Of a stretch of 64,000 bases of DNA, positions 7,245-16,800 are shown piece after piece. The DNA is taken from NCBI RefSeq assembly GCF_014196525.1, contig NZ_JACIDX010000013.1, positions 62,001-126,000 on the forward strand. Direction: 5' to 3'. The number at the start of each line of letters is the position of its first letter. Position 1 is the first letter of the stretch. Both the position numbers and the translations under genes were made by a program. This DNA comes from Novosphingobium sediminicola. Its GTDB lineage: Bacteria; Pseudomonadota; Alphaproteobacteria; Sphingomonadales; Sphingomonadaceae. Below the pieces are notes generated by a model. That model did no database searches. It was not told where the DNA came from and was given only the letters and a program-made list of their open reading frames with translations.

Positions 7245-8885
7245 CTAGCTCCGAGTGCGCCGCAACACAAGGGCGGCCAGCATAAGAAGAACTAATCCGA
7301 TCCCAATCGAAAGCATGTTGCCCCAACGCGCAAACAGCGTGGGCGCCAGCGCCGGCGGCACCATCCCGTCCAGCCGCGCCGCCTGCCCGCGCAGGGCCTT
7401 CTGGCGGATCACACCATGCCCATCGACCACCGCGCTCACACCATTGGTGGTCGAACGCAGCACCGGCAGCCCCTCCTCGATCGCGCGCAGACGGGCCTGC
7501 GCCAGATGCTGGGGCGGGCCCCAACTGCCGAACCAGCCATCGTTGGAGGGGTTGAAAATATAATCGGGCCGATGCGTCCGGTCGACCACCGCGCCGGGAA
7601 AGATGATCTCATAACAGATCTGCATCCCCGCCTTGCCCAGCGCCCCCAGATCGAGCGTTTCCGGCCCCGGCCCCGGCCTGAAGTCGAAATCGCCCGGCAC
7701 CAGCCGCTCCAGCCCGATCTGTTTCAGCCAGTCACGCGCGGGCAGATATTCGCCAAAAGGCACCAGATGCGCCTTGGCATAATGGGCCGTGATCCGGCCA
7801 TGATCGTCGATCCCGGCAATGACATTCTGGCCCCCGATGGCATTCACGCCCTTCAGGTCCAGATCGACCGTGCCGGTCAGCAGCAGCCCCCCCGCCCCGA
7901 TCGTGCGCGCCAGACGCCAGCGCGCCAGCCACGGATCGCCGCCAAAGGTGAACTGATAATACCACGCCGGATAGCCATCGCGGACATAATCGGGCACCCC
8001 CGATTCGGGCCACAGCACCAACCGCTTCTGCCCCGGCGTCTTGGGCGCGGACAATTTGGCCGAGGCGACATATTGCGCCTCGAAATGATTGGGATCGTCC
8101 AGATCCTCCTGCGCGATATTGGGCTGGATCAGCGTATAGGCGATATGGCCCTGCGGCGTGGCCGGTCCCGGCAGGGCCATGGCCAGCAGGCCCGCCGCGA
8201 AAGGCCCCGCCATCATCGCGCCGCCGCCTCGCCGCTGCCCCGCAAACCACAGCATCCGCCCCTCGGCCACCACGCCCGCCATGGCCACCACCAGCCCCGA
8301 CAGGCCATATGTGCCCAGCCACGCCCCCAGCGATGCCAGACCCGGCCGCGCATCGCCGCCCAGCAGCGCCGCGCCCAGCGGATTCCAAGGGAAACCGGTA
8401 AAGAGAAACCCGCGCAAAGCCTCGGCCAGAATCCAGCATCCGGCAAAGCCCAGCACCCGCGAGACGCCTTTTCCACGCAGGAACCATCCCCCCGCCATCG
8501 CCATGGCCGGAAACAACGCCAGATAGAGCGAGAGCAGGAACACCGCCAACCCGCCCAGCCATGGCGGCATCTTGGCCTGATAGGTGAAAGCCGTGGCGAT
8601 CCAGTTCAGCCCCAGCGTAAAATGGCCCACGCCCCACAGCCAGCCCGCCAGAGCGGCCCAGCCCGCATGGGGCAGACGCGCGACGATCCACAGCAACAGG
8701 GCAACGCTGAACAGGGTGAGCGGCCAAAGGCCGAGCGGCTGAAAGCCCAGCGCGCCAATCGCGCCGATGGCGGCCAAGGCCGCTCCCCGCCAGCCCCAAT
8801 GCCAGCAGGCGCGCGCGAAAAGCTTCGCCTTGCGCTTGTATTTGCCGAAATATTTGTCGTGCCAAGGCTTTGCCGCGTCATCCAT
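7245..8885 (-). CDS. lnt: apolipoprotein N-acyltransferase
   Basis: This 546-residue inner-membrane enzyme adds the third acyl chain to the N-terminal cysteine of lipoproteins. The N-terminal half has several membrane helices. The C-terminal half is the nitrilase-like periplasmic domain with the catalytic triad visible as E294 (WPESG), K371 (KAHLVPFGEYLP) and C424 (QICYEIIFP). The length and triad spacing match the family. Its substrates would include the lipoproteins in this window, such as those at 63 and 38769. It sits between the DUF4167 gene and metK on the same strand, with gaps of 62 and 42 bases. Confidence 0.95.
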   Translation of the reverse strand: MDDAAKPWHDKYFGKYKRKAKLFARACWHWGWRGAALAAIGAIGALGFQPLGLWPLTLFSVALLLWIVARLPHAGWAALAGWLWGVGHFTLGLNWIATAFTYQAKMPPWLGGLAVFLLSLYLALFPAMAMAGGWFLRGKGVSRVLGFAGCWILAEALRGFLFTGFPWNPLGAALLGGDARPGLASLGAWLGTYGLSGLVVAMAGVVAEGRMLWFAGQRRGGGAMMAGPFAAGLLAMALPGPATPQGHIAYTLIQPNIAQEDLDDPNHFEAQYVASAKLSAPKTPGQKRLVLWPESGVPDYVRDGYPAWYYQFTFGGDPWLARWRLARTIGAGGLLLTGTVDLDLKGVNAIGGQNVIAGIDDHGRITAHYAKAHLVPFGEYLPARDWLKQIGLERLVPGDFDFRPGPGPETLDLGALGKAGMQICYEIIFPGAVVDRTHRPDYIFNPSNDGWFGSWGPPQHLAQARLRAIEEGLPVLRSTTNGVSAVVDGHGVIRQKALRGQAARLDGMVPPALAPTLFARWGNMLSIGIGLVLLMLAALVLRRTRS

Positions 8886-8947
8886 GGCGGCATGCTTTAG
8901 CGGGGGCGGCCTATGCCGTCACCCCGCCTTGGCAATATCAACGCAGA

Positions 8948-9880
8948 TTACTCTGCGCTCTCGCTGGGCGCGGCCACCTTGCGGCGGGGCGCGCGACGCT
9001 TGGGCGCCGGAGCGGCTTCGGCCTCAACGGCGACCGGAGCTTCAACCACAGGAGCCCGAGCTTCAGCCTTGGGAGCCTTGGGCTCGGCCACCTTGCGGGG
9101 GCTGGAGGAAATGGCGGGCGGCAAAGACGCTTCCAGACCCGAACCATCCACCGAAACGGCAGGCTTTTCCGCCGCAGCGCGCGGCGCACGCGGAGCGCGT
9201 TCTTCGCGGGGGGCGCGTTCCTCACGAGGAGCGCGTTCCTCACGGGGCGCACGTTCTTCGCGCGGGCGATCATCGCGGCGGGGGCGGCGTTCCTCGCGGC
9301 GGCCACGCGGCGCACGCGGGCTGCGATTTTCGCGCAGGAACGGGTTTTCCGCCGGCTCATAAATATTGCCCTGCGCATCGCTCGTCTCGCCACCGGCTTC
9401 GCCTGCATCCTCGGCCTGCTCTTCGCTGGCCTCCTGCGCGGGTTCCTCGGCGCGGCGCGGCGCTTCCTGACGGGGTTCGGGACGCTCTTCGCGCTCGCGG
9501 CGGGTATAGACCGGCGGCGCGTCGAAAGCGGGGAAATCGCTGTCCACGCCAAAGTCGCCCTGATCGTCGCCATCGTCGCGACCGGCATCGCCATTGTCCT
9601 GCCAGCGATCATCGCGGCGTGCGCGCGATTCTTCCTGACGCAGGCGCGTATCGGCTATCACGCGAAAGTAATGGTCCGCGAATTGCAGATAATATTCGGC
9701 CTGAACACGGTCGCCATTAAGATGAGCGTCCTGTGCCAGCTTGCGATATTTTTCCAGCAATTGCGGAGCATTGCCCCGCGCCCGGCTATCGATCCGGTTA
9801 AGCTGCTGACCACCATTTTGCGGCCGACCATTGTTGTTGCCCCGGCCACGGCGGCGGTTATTCCCACGATTGTTGTTCAA
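8948..9880 (-). CDS. DUF4167 domain protein with Arg/Glu repeat tail
   Basis: This 310-residue protein starts with a basic Asn/Arg/Gly-rich leader, followed by the conserved DUF4167 core (about residues 25-85: LLEKYRKLAQDAHLNGD and YYLQFADHYFRV). The tail is long and low-complexity. Around 9190-9262 the tail has about four copies of a six-residue unit (REERAP) on an 18-bp DNA repeat. The start codon is TTG at 9880, with AAGGA nine bases upstream; no ATG or GTG is in frame nearby. The gene commonly lies next to prfA and prmC in alphaproteobacteria, as here. The function is unknown; the basic, disordered character suggests nucleic-acid or ribosome binding (inference). Confidence 0.85.
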   Translation of the reverse strand: MNNNRGNNRRRGRGNNNGRPQNGGQQLNRIDSRARGNAPQLLEKYRKLAQDAHLNGDRVQAEYYLQFADHYFRVIADTRLRQEESRARRDDRWQDNGDAGRDDGDDQGDFGVDSDFPAFDAPPVYTRREREERPEPRQEAPRRAEEPAQEASEEQAEDAGEAGGETSDAQGNIYEPAENPFLRENRSPRAPRGRREERRPRRDDRPREERAPREERAPREERAPREERAPRAPRAAAEKPAVSVDGSGLEASLPPAISSSPRKVAEPKAPKAEARAPVVEAPVAVEAEAAPAPKRRAPRRKVAAPSESAE

Positions 9881-10113
9881 GGGTGAGTATTCCTTAACCC
9901 CGGATCGCCGCTCGGCCTCTTTGCCGGCGTGCTCCTCGTCCTGTCTTACGCCTCACCGCGAAATCGCGGCGTGGCCCTGTTTCGTCGGGTCCAGCCTTAA
10001 TCGGCATATCCTGACGAAGATGCTGGAGTAGCACCAGCCAGAGGGGAAGATCCCATCCCTCGGCGGTCCTGTTGCTCAATTAAAAGCCCCGCCCGCAAAA
10101 GCCAAGCGGAATC
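9881..10113 (-). other. 233-base leader between prmC and the DUF4167 gene
   Basis: This stretch would be the 5' leader of the DUF4167 transcript. It contains a near-perfect hairpin CCGCGA-TT-TCGCGG (minus strand) and an open frame of 61 codons with no ribosome site or recognisable product. I see no terminator for prmC and no clear promoter. It could hold a structured regulatory RNA, but no known family was recognised. Confidence 0.4.
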
Positions 10114-10956
10114 TTACGTCATCGCCTGTCTTTCCTGCGAAAGCACCAGCGCGCGGGGGCGATCGGCCAGATCAAGCCGCAATTTTACGGCAAAACCGGC
10201 CTGTGCGGCGATTTGTCCAACTGCTTGGGCCTGCTGATAGCCTATTTCAATTACGGCCAGCCCGCCCGGATGGAGCAATTCGGGCAATTGGGGAATCAGG
10301 ATGCGATAATCATCGAGACCCTCGGCCCCGGCAAACAGCGCGCTGGCCGGTTCATAATCGCGCACGCTGGGATCAAGCGCGGCAGAGGATTCCACATAGG
10401 GCGGATTGGCCAGAATGAGATCGAAGCGCCCCAACCCATCGGCCCAGCCCGCCTGTGTCCAGTCGGCCAGCACCATCTGCGCCCGCGCGGTCAACCCCAG
10501 CGCCTCGGCATTGCCCTGCGCCACGGCCAGCGCATCGCTCGAGGCATCGACGCCCACGCCTTGCGCCCCGGGCCGTTCGTGCAAGACCGAGAGCAGCAAG
10601 GCCCCCGTCCCCGTGCCGCAATCGAGCACGCGGGCGGGCGCAGGGAAGGCCTCCAGCGCCGCCTCGACAATCGTCTCACTATCGCCGCGCGGGATCAGCG
10701 TGGCGGGCGTGACGCGAAAGGGCAGGCCCCAGAATTCCTGATGGCCGGTGATATAGGCGACCGGCTCATGAGCGGCCCGCCGCGCGATCAAAGCATCGAA
10801 CCCCTCAGGCGCGGGATCGCCCATATGGCGCAGCAACAGATCGGTGCGGCTGCATCCCAGCGTATGGGCCATCAGCACCTCGGCATCCAGCCTTGCGGTG
10901 TCGCTGGTCGCGCTCAGGCTCTCGGCAGCGGCGCGGATCGCCAATGCGACGCTCAT
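10114..10956 (-). CDS. prmC: peptide chain release factor N5-glutamine methyltransferase
   Basis: This 280-residue SAM-dependent methyltransferase modifies the Gln of the GGQ motif in release factors; its likely substrate RF1 is encoded directly upstream. The SAM-binding motif I (VLDCGTGTGALLLSV) and the catalytic NPPY motif (N184-P-P-Y187) are both present. The N-terminal helical region recognises the release factor. The start is placed at 10956 (MSVALAIRAAAE), ten bases after the prfA stop; a longer frame would overlap prfA by 41 bases. The gene order hisS-prfA-prmC points to one transcription unit. Confidence 0.95.
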   Translation of the reverse strand: MSVALAIRAAAESLSATSDTARLDAEVLMAHTLGCSRTDLLLRHMGDPAPEGFDALIARRAAHEPVAYITGHQEFWGLPFRVTPATLIPRGDSETIVEAALEAFPAPARVLDCGTGTGALLLSVLHERPGAQGVGVDASSDALAVAQGNAEALGLTARAQMVLADWTQAGWADGLGRFDLILANPPYVESSAALDPSVRDYEPASALFAGAEGLDDYRILIPQLPELLHPGGLAVIEIGYQQAQAVGQIAAQAGFAVKLRLDLADRPRALVLSQERQAMT

Positions 10957-10966
10957 TCGCGCGTGA

Positions 10967-12031
10967 TTATTCACCCAGCGCCGCCAGCCTTTTGGCCTGA
11001 TCCTCATGGATCAACGCCGAGACCAGTTCACCCAGACCCGGCCCTTCGAGGATCTCGGGCAGGCGGTGGAGCGTCAGGTTGATCCGGTGATCGGTGACGC
11101 GACCTTGCGGGAAATTATAGGTGCGGATGCGTTCGCTGCGATCCCCGCTGCCCACCATGGCCTTGCGGGCCTCGGCTTCCTCGCCCTGGGCCGCGTCGCG
11201 CTGGGCCTCGAACAGGCGGGCGCGCAGGACCTGCATCGCCTTGTCCTTGTTCTTATGCTGGCTGCGCGCATCCTGACAGGTGACGACGGTGCCGGTCGGC
11301 AGGTGGGTGATGCGCACGGCCGAATCGGTGGTGTTGACGTGCTGCCCGCCCGCGCCGCTCGCACGATAAACGTCGATCTTGAGGTCCTTGTCCTCGATCT
11401 GCACATCCACCTCGTCCGGTTCGGGCAGGATGGCCACCGTGGCAGCGCTGGTATGGATGCGCCCGCCGCTTTCCGTCACGGGCACGCGCTGTACCCGGTG
11501 AACCCCGGATTCGAACTTCAGCTTGGCGAAAACGCCCTGCCCGCTGACATGGGCGACCACTTCCTTGAAACCGCCGATCTCGCTGGCGTTCGCGCTGACC
11601 ATTTCGACCCGCCAGCCCTGCTCGGCGGCAAAGCGTTCGTACATGCGGAACAGGTCGGCGGCAAACAGGGCGGCCTCGTCGCCCCCGGTTCCGGCGCGGA
11701 TTTCCAGCATGGCCGGGCGGCTGTCGGCATTGTCACGCGGCAGCATGGCGATGGACAGCGCCCGCTCGGCCTCGGGCAGCGCCGTGCGGATGCGGGCGAT
11801 CTCCTCCTCGGCCAGCTCGCGCATGTCGGGATCGTCGAGAGCGGCAAGGCTTTCCAGCTCGCCGCGCATCGTCGCCACTTCCCCGGCAGCGCGGGCCACC
11901 GGCTCCAGCTCGGCATAATCGCGGCTGGCGGCCACAAAATCGGCCCCCTCCAGCGTGCCGGAGGCCAGACGCGCCTCCAGCTCGGCAAAACGCGCCGAGA
12001 TTTGCGCAAGACGGGTGGAAGGGATGCTCAT
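10967..12031 (-). CDS. prfA: peptide chain release factor 1
   Basis: This 354-residue class I release factor reads UAA and UAG. The hydrolysis motif GGQ is at 228-230, within GAGGQHVNTTDSAVR. The stop-codon recognition tripeptide is of the P-x-T (RF1) type, RVPVTESGGRIHTS, which distinguishes it from RF2. The ATG directly follows the hisS stop codon with no gap, indicating translational coupling. The protein acts in the cytosol on the ribosome after methylation by PrmC. Confidence 0.97.
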   Translation of the reverse strand: MSIPSTRLAQISARFAELEARLASGTLEGADFVAASRDYAELEPVARAAGEVATMRGELESLAALDDPDMRELAEEEIARIRTALPEAERALSIAMLPRDNADSRPAMLEIRAGTGGDEAALFAADLFRMYERFAAEQGWRVEMVSANASEIGGFKEVVAHVSGQGVFAKLKFESGVHRVQRVPVTESGGRIHTSAATVAILPEPDEVDVQIEDKDLKIDVYRASGAGGQHVNTTDSAVRITHLPTGTVVTCQDARSQHKNKDKAMQVLRARLFEAQRDAAQGEEAEARKAMVGSGDRSERIRTYNFPQGRVTDHRINLTLHRLPEILEGPGLGELVSALIHEDQAKRLAALGE

Positions 12032-13270
12032 TTAGGCGATCAGCGCCTCGATCCGCGCGGCATCGGCATCGACATTGCGCAGACGCTGCGTCACGCCATC
12101 TTCGCCCCAGCCCAGCGCGAGAATGGCGCGGGTGTTGGTCTTGACCGCCTTGTCGAAACGCTTGCGCGGGCTGCCGGTAGCGACCAGTTCAGCCGACAGG
12201 CCGCCACGGCGCAATTTCGCGGCAATCGCCACGCCTTCGGTGATCGCGCGGTCATCCTCGACCACCACGGTCACATCGGTGCGATCCTCGGCAATCAGCC
12301 CGCTGCCCGAAACCAGCATCGCCAGCCGCTCAACGCCCGCCGCCCAGCCGACCGCCGGGGTGGGCGCGCCGCCAAGGCTTTCCATCAAACCGTCGTAGCG
12401 CCCGCCGCCAAGGACCGTGCCTTGCGCGCCCAGACGGTCCGTCACAAATTCAAACGCGGTGTGGCGATAATAATCCAGCCCGCGCACCAGCGCCCCGTTG
12501 CGCGTCCATGCCACGCCCGCTGCGTCCAGACCGCCCGTGACGGCGGCGAAGAAATCCTGCGCTTCGGACGACAGGTAATCGTCGATACGCGGAGCGTTCG
12601 GCAGGAAAGCCTTGTCGCGGGGGTCTTTGCTGTCCAAAATCCGCAAAGGATTCTTTTCCAGCCGCTCCTGCGAATCTTCCGAAAGTTCGCCCTTCACCGC
12701 GCGGAAATATTCGATCAGCGCCGCGCGCCATGCCTCGCGGCTTTCCCCATCGCCCAGCGTGTTGAGCGTGAGGGTGACGCCCTCGGCAATGCCCAGTTCC
12801 TTGAGCAACTGATCGGCCATCACCAGCAGTTCAACGTCGGCGGTGGGTTCGGCGGCGCCGATCACTTCGGCGTCGATCTGGTGAAACTGGCGATAGCGGC
12901 CCTTTTGCGGGCGTTCATAGCGGAACAGAGGGCCGTGCGTCGCCAATTTCACCGGCGCATATTGCTTCCAGCCATTCGTCAGATAGGCCCGCGCCAGACC
13001 AGCGGTAAATTCCGGGCGCAAGGTCAGCGATTCCCCGCCGCGATCCTCAAAGGAATACATTTCCTTCGACACCACATCGGTTGTCTCGCCAAGGCTGCGC
13101 GAAAACACCGTGGTCTTTTCAAAGACCGGCATTTCCACCCGGCGGAAACGGTACAATTTGCGCACGCGCTCGAACGTCTCCACCACAAAGGCGAAAGCGT
13201 CGGCATCGGCGCCGAAAATGTCCTGGGTGCCGCGGATGGCCTGCGGCGTTTCGATCTGGGGCTTGCTCAT
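12032..13270 (-). CDS. hisS: histidyl-tRNA synthetase
   Basis: This 412-residue class II aminoacyl-tRNA synthetase charges tRNA-His. Motif 2 (RYERPQKGRYRQFHQIDAEV), the histidine-binding segment (LVRGLDYYRHTAFEF) and the motif 3 region (LGGGRYDGL) are visible. A C-terminal anticodon-binding domain follows (VVVEDDRAITEGVAIAAKL onward). The start at 13270 (MSKPQIETPQ) is preferred over an in-frame upstream start because a G-rich ribosome site precedes it and this is the usual N-terminus. It is the first gene of the hisS-prfA-prmC run. Confidence 0.97.
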   Translation of the reverse strand: MSKPQIETPQAIRGTQDIFGADADAFAFVVETFERVRKLYRFRRVEMPVFEKTTVFSRSLGETTDVVSKEMYSFEDRGGESLTLRPEFTAGLARAYLTNGWKQYAPVKLATHGPLFRYERPQKGRYRQFHQIDAEVIGAAEPTADVELLVMADQLLKELGIAEGVTLTLNTLGDGESREAWRAALIEYFRAVKGELSEDSQERLEKNPLRILDSKDPRDKAFLPNAPRIDDYLSSEAQDFFAAVTGGLDAAGVAWTRNGALVRGLDYYRHTAFEFVTDRLGAQGTVLGGGRYDGLMESLGGAPTPAVGWAAGVERLAMLVSGSGLIAEDRTDVTVVVEDDRAITEGVAIAAKLRRGGLSAELVATGSPRKRFDKAVKTNTRAILALGWGEDGVTQRLRNVDADAARIEALIA

Positions 13271-13409
13271 GGATTTGCCCCCTATACGCAGGCGCGCCCA
13301 AGGTGAAGCCCCCTGATGAGCCGGGGTGAAAACCGGCCTTGCTGACAATACGGTAAATATCCCGTTCAGCCCTCTTGCTGGCGGCCCTGCTTCGCGTCAT
13401 GAAGTCATC

Positions 13410-15368
13410 ATGACAAAACCCATGAATTCATGCGCCCGCATCGCTTTGGGCCTTTCCGCCGCCCTCGTGTTCTCCTCGCCCGCGCTGGCCGAACGTTCCG
13501 CGCCCACGGCTATTCCCGTGGTGCAGGGCGTGCCCGATGCCAAGGATACCCCCTATCCGGGCGGGACGATCACGCTGGATATTGACGCGACCGACATTGC
13601 GCGCGGCCTGTTCCGCGTGACGCAGACCGTGCCGGTGGCGGCGGGCGCGAAAAGCCTGATCCTGCAATTGCCGCAATGGATTCCGGGCGGCCACAATCCG
13701 CGAGGCTCGATCGACCAACTCGTCGATGTCAAATTCTATGCCGATGGCAAGCTGCTGCATTGGTGGCGCGATCCGGTCGAGGTCTTTGCCTTTCACATCG
13801 ATGTGCCCGCAGGCGCCAAGGCGGTGGTGGCCAAATTCGTCCACACCTCGCCTTTGCAGAGCAGCGAGGGGCGCATCACGATGACGCCCGAAATGCTCAA
13901 TCTGCAATGGAACCAGATGAGCCTCTATCCGGCCGGTTATTACACCCGCCAGATCAAGTATAAGCCGACAGTCACCTTCCCCGAAGGATGGCAGGTCGCC
14001 ACAGCTCTGGATGGCAAGCAGGTGTCGGGCAACAAAGTCACTTGGGATGTCATCGATTATGAGGCGCTGGTCGATTCGCCGATCTTTGCCGGTGCGCATT
14101 TCAAGCGTTTCGACCTTGGGCGCGGGGTGGCGATGAATGTCGTGGCCGACAAGCCCGAGCTGCTCGATATCCGTTCGGAAAATCTGAGCACTTACAAGGC
14201 GCTGGTCGAGGAAGCATGGGCCACCTTTGGCGCGCAGCATTTCGACCATTACGATTTCCTGCTGGCGCTGACCGACCGGTTGGGCGGGATCGGGCTGGAG
14301 CATCACCGCAGTTCGGAAAACGCGATGATGCCCAAGGCCTGGACCGACTGGAAGGACATGGACTGGGCGCGCAATGTGATCAGCCATGAATTCACCCATA
14401 GCTGGGACGGCAAATTCCGCCGCCCGGACAAATTGTGGACCCCCGATTATCGCCAGCCGATGCAGGGCAATCTGCTCTGGGTCTATGAAGGGCAGACGCA
14501 GTTCTGGGGCTATGTGCTGGCCGCGCGCTCGGGCATCCAGAGCAAGGAAACGATTTTGGGCGCGATTGCTGCCAATGCCGCCATGTTCACCCAATGGCCG
14601 GGCCGCGACTGGCGCAGCGTCGAGGATACCGGCTTTGATCCGGTCATCTCGGGCCGCCGCGCCAAGCCCTATGCCAGCATCAACCGCAACGAGGATTATT
14701 ACACCGAGGGCGCGCTGATGTGGCTGGAGGCGGATCAGATCATCCGTGAAGGCACCAAGGGCAAAAAGGGCCTCGACGATTTCGCCCGTGCGTTCTTTGG
14801 CATCAAGAATGGCGACTGGGGCGAGGTTACCTATAATTTCAAGGATGTGGCCGCCGCGCTAAACGGCGTCTATGCCTATGATTGGGAAACCTTCCTCGAC
14901 AAGCATATGAACCAGCCCGGTCAGCCCGCGCCTTTGGCCGGAATCGAAAAGGGCGGCTACAAGCTGGTCTGGCGCGACACGCCCAACCCCTATGACAAGG
15001 GCCGCTTTGCCGCCGCCAAGGTGCTCAGCCTTGCCCATTCGCTGGGCATCGTGGTGAACCGCGAAGGCGTGATCACCAGTACCTTGTGGAACAGCCCGGC
15101 CTTCGAGGCCTCGCTGGTGACCGGCACCAAGATCGTCGCCGTCAATGGTGCGACCTATAATGAGGATGTGATGAAAACCGCCATCATCTCGGCCCGCAGC
15201 AGCGACAAGCCCATCACGCTGGTCACCCAGCGCGGCGAGAAGGTGCAGACCGTATCGCTCAATTATCACGACGGGCTGCGCTACCCCTCGCTCGAACGGG
15301 TGGGCGACGGCAAGGAGCCCAACGGGCTCGACCTGCTGCTGGCGCCCAAGCGCACGGCGGGCAAGTAA
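13410..15368 (+). CDS. M61-family metallopeptidase with PDZ domain, exported
   Basis: This 652-residue protein has an N-terminal signal peptide (ALGLSAALVFSSPALA, cleaved after about residue 26). An N-terminal beta-rich domain is followed by the zinc site H326-E-F-T-H330 and a downstream glutamate (VYEGQTQFWG), as in the M61 glycyl-aminopeptidase family. A C-terminal PDZ-like domain follows from about residue 540 (GIVVNREGVITST). It is probably a periplasmic aminopeptidase. The start at 13410 lacks a strong ribosome site; an alternative ATG lies at 13422. The DUF1345 gene starts directly after its stop codon, so the two are likely co-transcribed. Confidence 0.9.
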   Translation: MTKPMNSCARIALGLSAALVFSSPALAERSAPTAIPVVQGVPDAKDTPYPGGTITLDIDATDIARGLFRVTQTVPVAAGAKSLILQLPQWIPGGHNPRGSIDQLVDVKFYADGKLLHWWRDPVEVFAFHIDVPAGAKAVVAKFVHTSPLQSSEGRITMTPEMLNLQWNQMSLYPAGYYTRQIKYKPTVTFPEGWQVATALDGKQVSGNKVTWDVIDYEALVDSPIFAGAHFKRFDLGRGVAMNVVADKPELLDIRSENLSTYKALVEEAWATFGAQHFDHYDFLLALTDRLGGIGLEHHRSSENAMMPKAWTDWKDMDWARNVISHEFTHSWDGKFRRPDKLWTPDYRQPMQGNLLWVYEGQTQFWGYVLAARSGIQSKETILGAIAANAAMFTQWPGRDWRSVEDTGFDPVISGRRAKPYASINRNEDYYTEGALMWLEADQIIREGTKGKKGLDDFARAFFGIKNGDWGEVTYNFKDVAAALNGVYAYDWETFLDKHMNQPGQPAPLAGIEKGGYKLVWRDTPNPYDKGRFAAAKVLSLAHSLGIVVNREGVITSTLWNSPAFEASLVTGTKIVAVNGATYNEDVMKTAIISARSSDKPITLVTQRGEKVQTVSLNYHDGLRYPSLERVGDGKEPNGLDLLLAPKRTAGK

Positions 15369-16046
15369 ATGAAAAAGCGCGCAGGTTTGCGCTGGCCGCT
15401 GCCTGCGCGCTTTTCGCTGTTTCTGGCCCTGTTCGCGCTGGGCACAGGGCTGCTGGGTTTTAACGGGCTGCGCTGGGGTCAGGCGGTGCTGGGCGGGTTT
15501 GATCTGGGGGCGCTGGTGTTCATCGCGTCGCTCTGGCCGCTTTCGCGCGATAATAATGCGGCCCAGATGCGGCTGCATGCCCGCCAGAATGACGCCAACC
15601 GCTTTGCCGTGCTGGTGATCAGCGCGATGATCATGCTGGTGATCGTTACCGCGCTTTTCGTCGATCTGCCCCATGCCAGAGGCGATACCGGCTATGCCAA
15701 GGGGGCAGCGCTGGTGCTTATTCTCGCCAGTTTGGTTCTGGCATGGCTTTTTTCGAACCTTATCTACGCGCTGCATTACGCCCATATCTATTATGGTGCA
15801 GAACATGAAGGTGGGCTGCGCTTTCCCGCGCCGGACCATGACGGATCGGCCCCCACCTCATCGCATTGCCCTAATTTCTGGGACTTTTTCTATTTCGCGC
15901 TGACCATCGGCATGGCCTTTGCCACATCGGATGTGGAAATAACCAGCCCGCGTCTTCGCCGGGTGGCAACGGTCCATGGCGCGTTGGCCTTTTTCTACAA
16001 TCTGGTTGTGCTGGCTTTTACCATCAACGTCACGGCGGGCAGTTAA
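15369..16046 (+). CDS. DUF1345 family inner-membrane protein
   Basis: This 225-residue protein has about five to six hydrophobic segments and the conserved family stretches ALHYAHIYY, CPNFWDFFYFALTIGMAFATSDVEI and VHGALAFFYNLVVLAFTINV. The family has no established function. The start codon immediately follows the stop of the M61 peptidase gene, so translation is likely coupled. Confidence 0.85.
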   Translation: MKKRAGLRWPLPARFSLFLALFALGTGLLGFNGLRWGQAVLGGFDLGALVFIASLWPLSRDNNAAQMRLHARQNDANRFAVLVISAMIMLVIVTALFVDLPHARGDTGYAKGAALVLILASLVLAWLFSNLIYALHYAHIYYGAEHEGGLRFPAPDHDGSAPTSSHCPNFWDFFYFALTIGMAFATSDVEITSPRLRRVATVHGALAFFYNLVVLAFTINVTAGS

Positions 16047-16185
16047 TCACTTCACCAATTCGGTGCAGGTATTAAGACCGCGCCGCTGTTGCAATGCAAT
16101 ACAGCGACCGCTAGGGCTTTCCCCGCAGATTCCTGCGCGGCACCCGCAAGGGGCGGTGTCGCTCACATATAAAAATGACGGTGCC

Positions 16186-16725
16186 ATGGACATCAGCAAA
16201 ATTTCGGTCGGCAAGAGCCCGCCTGACAACCTGAACGTCATCATCGAGGTTCCCACTGGCGGTGAACCTGTGAAGTATGAGTTCGACAAGGACTCGGGCG
16301 CTCTGTTCGTGGACCGTATCCTGCACACGCCGATGCGCTATCCCGCCAACTATGGCTTTGTACCGCACACGCTTTCGCCCGATGGCGATCCGCTTGATGC
16401 GCTGGTGGTGGCCCGTTCACCCTTCGTGCCCGGTTCGGTGGTGCGCTGCCGCCCGATCGCGGTGCTCAACCTTGAGGACGAAGCCGGCGGCGATGAAAAG
16501 CTGCTCTGCGTCCCCGACGACAAGACCTTCCCCTACTATGCCAACGTGAAGGAAAAGGAAGATCTGCCCGACATCATCGCGCAGCAGGTCGAACACTTCT
16601 TCACCCACTATAAGGATCTGGAATCCGAAAAGTGGGTGCGCGTGGGCACCTGGGGCAATGCAGCCGACGCACGCCAGATCGTGATCGAAGCGATCGAACG
16701 CTATCAGGCCGGCAAGAAGGCCTGA
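16186..16725 (+). CDS. ppa: inorganic pyrophosphatase, family I
   Basis: This 179-residue soluble enzyme hydrolyses pyrophosphate and so drives biosynthetic reactions. The metal-binding signature DGDPLDALV is at residues 66-74 (D66, D68, D71). The conserved segments YEFDKDSGALFVDRIL and YPANYGFVPHT are also present. The length is typical. The ATG at 16186 is chosen because the conserved N-terminus begins there; no strong ribosome site is visible. An intrinsic terminator follows nine bases after the stop, so the gene is probably monocistronic. Confidence 0.96.
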   Translation: MDISKISVGKSPPDNLNVIIEVPTGGEPVKYEFDKDSGALFVDRILHTPMRYPANYGFVPHTLSPDGDPLDALVVARSPFVPGSVVRCRPIAVLNLEDEAGGDEKLLCVPDDKTFPYYANVKEKEDLPDIIAQQVEHFFTHYKDLESEKWVRVGTWGNAADARQIVIEAIERYQAGKKA

Positions 16726-16733
16726 GGCAAGAA

Positions 16734-16761
16734 GGGGCGGGATCATTTCCGCCCCTTTTTT
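16734..16761 (+). terminator. intrinsic terminator of ppa
   Basis: The stem GGGGCGG/CCGCCCC with an eight-base loop is followed by six T. Confidence 0.9.
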
Positions 16762-16800
16762 GGCGCCGCCTTCGCCCGCGCCATGAATGCAAAGGTCAGA

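Noticed and set aside
9894..10079. A 61-codon minus-strand frame in the DUF4167 leader
   Set aside because: It has no ribosome site, membrane segment or conserved motif; treated as leader sequence.
11006..13306. A 766-codon plus-strand open frame across prfA and hisS
   Set aside because: It is antisense to two well-recognised genes and has no family features.
16783..16800. Upstream ATG as start of the acyltransferase
   Set aside because: No ribosome site precedes it, whereas AAGG stands six bases before 16801; it remains possible.
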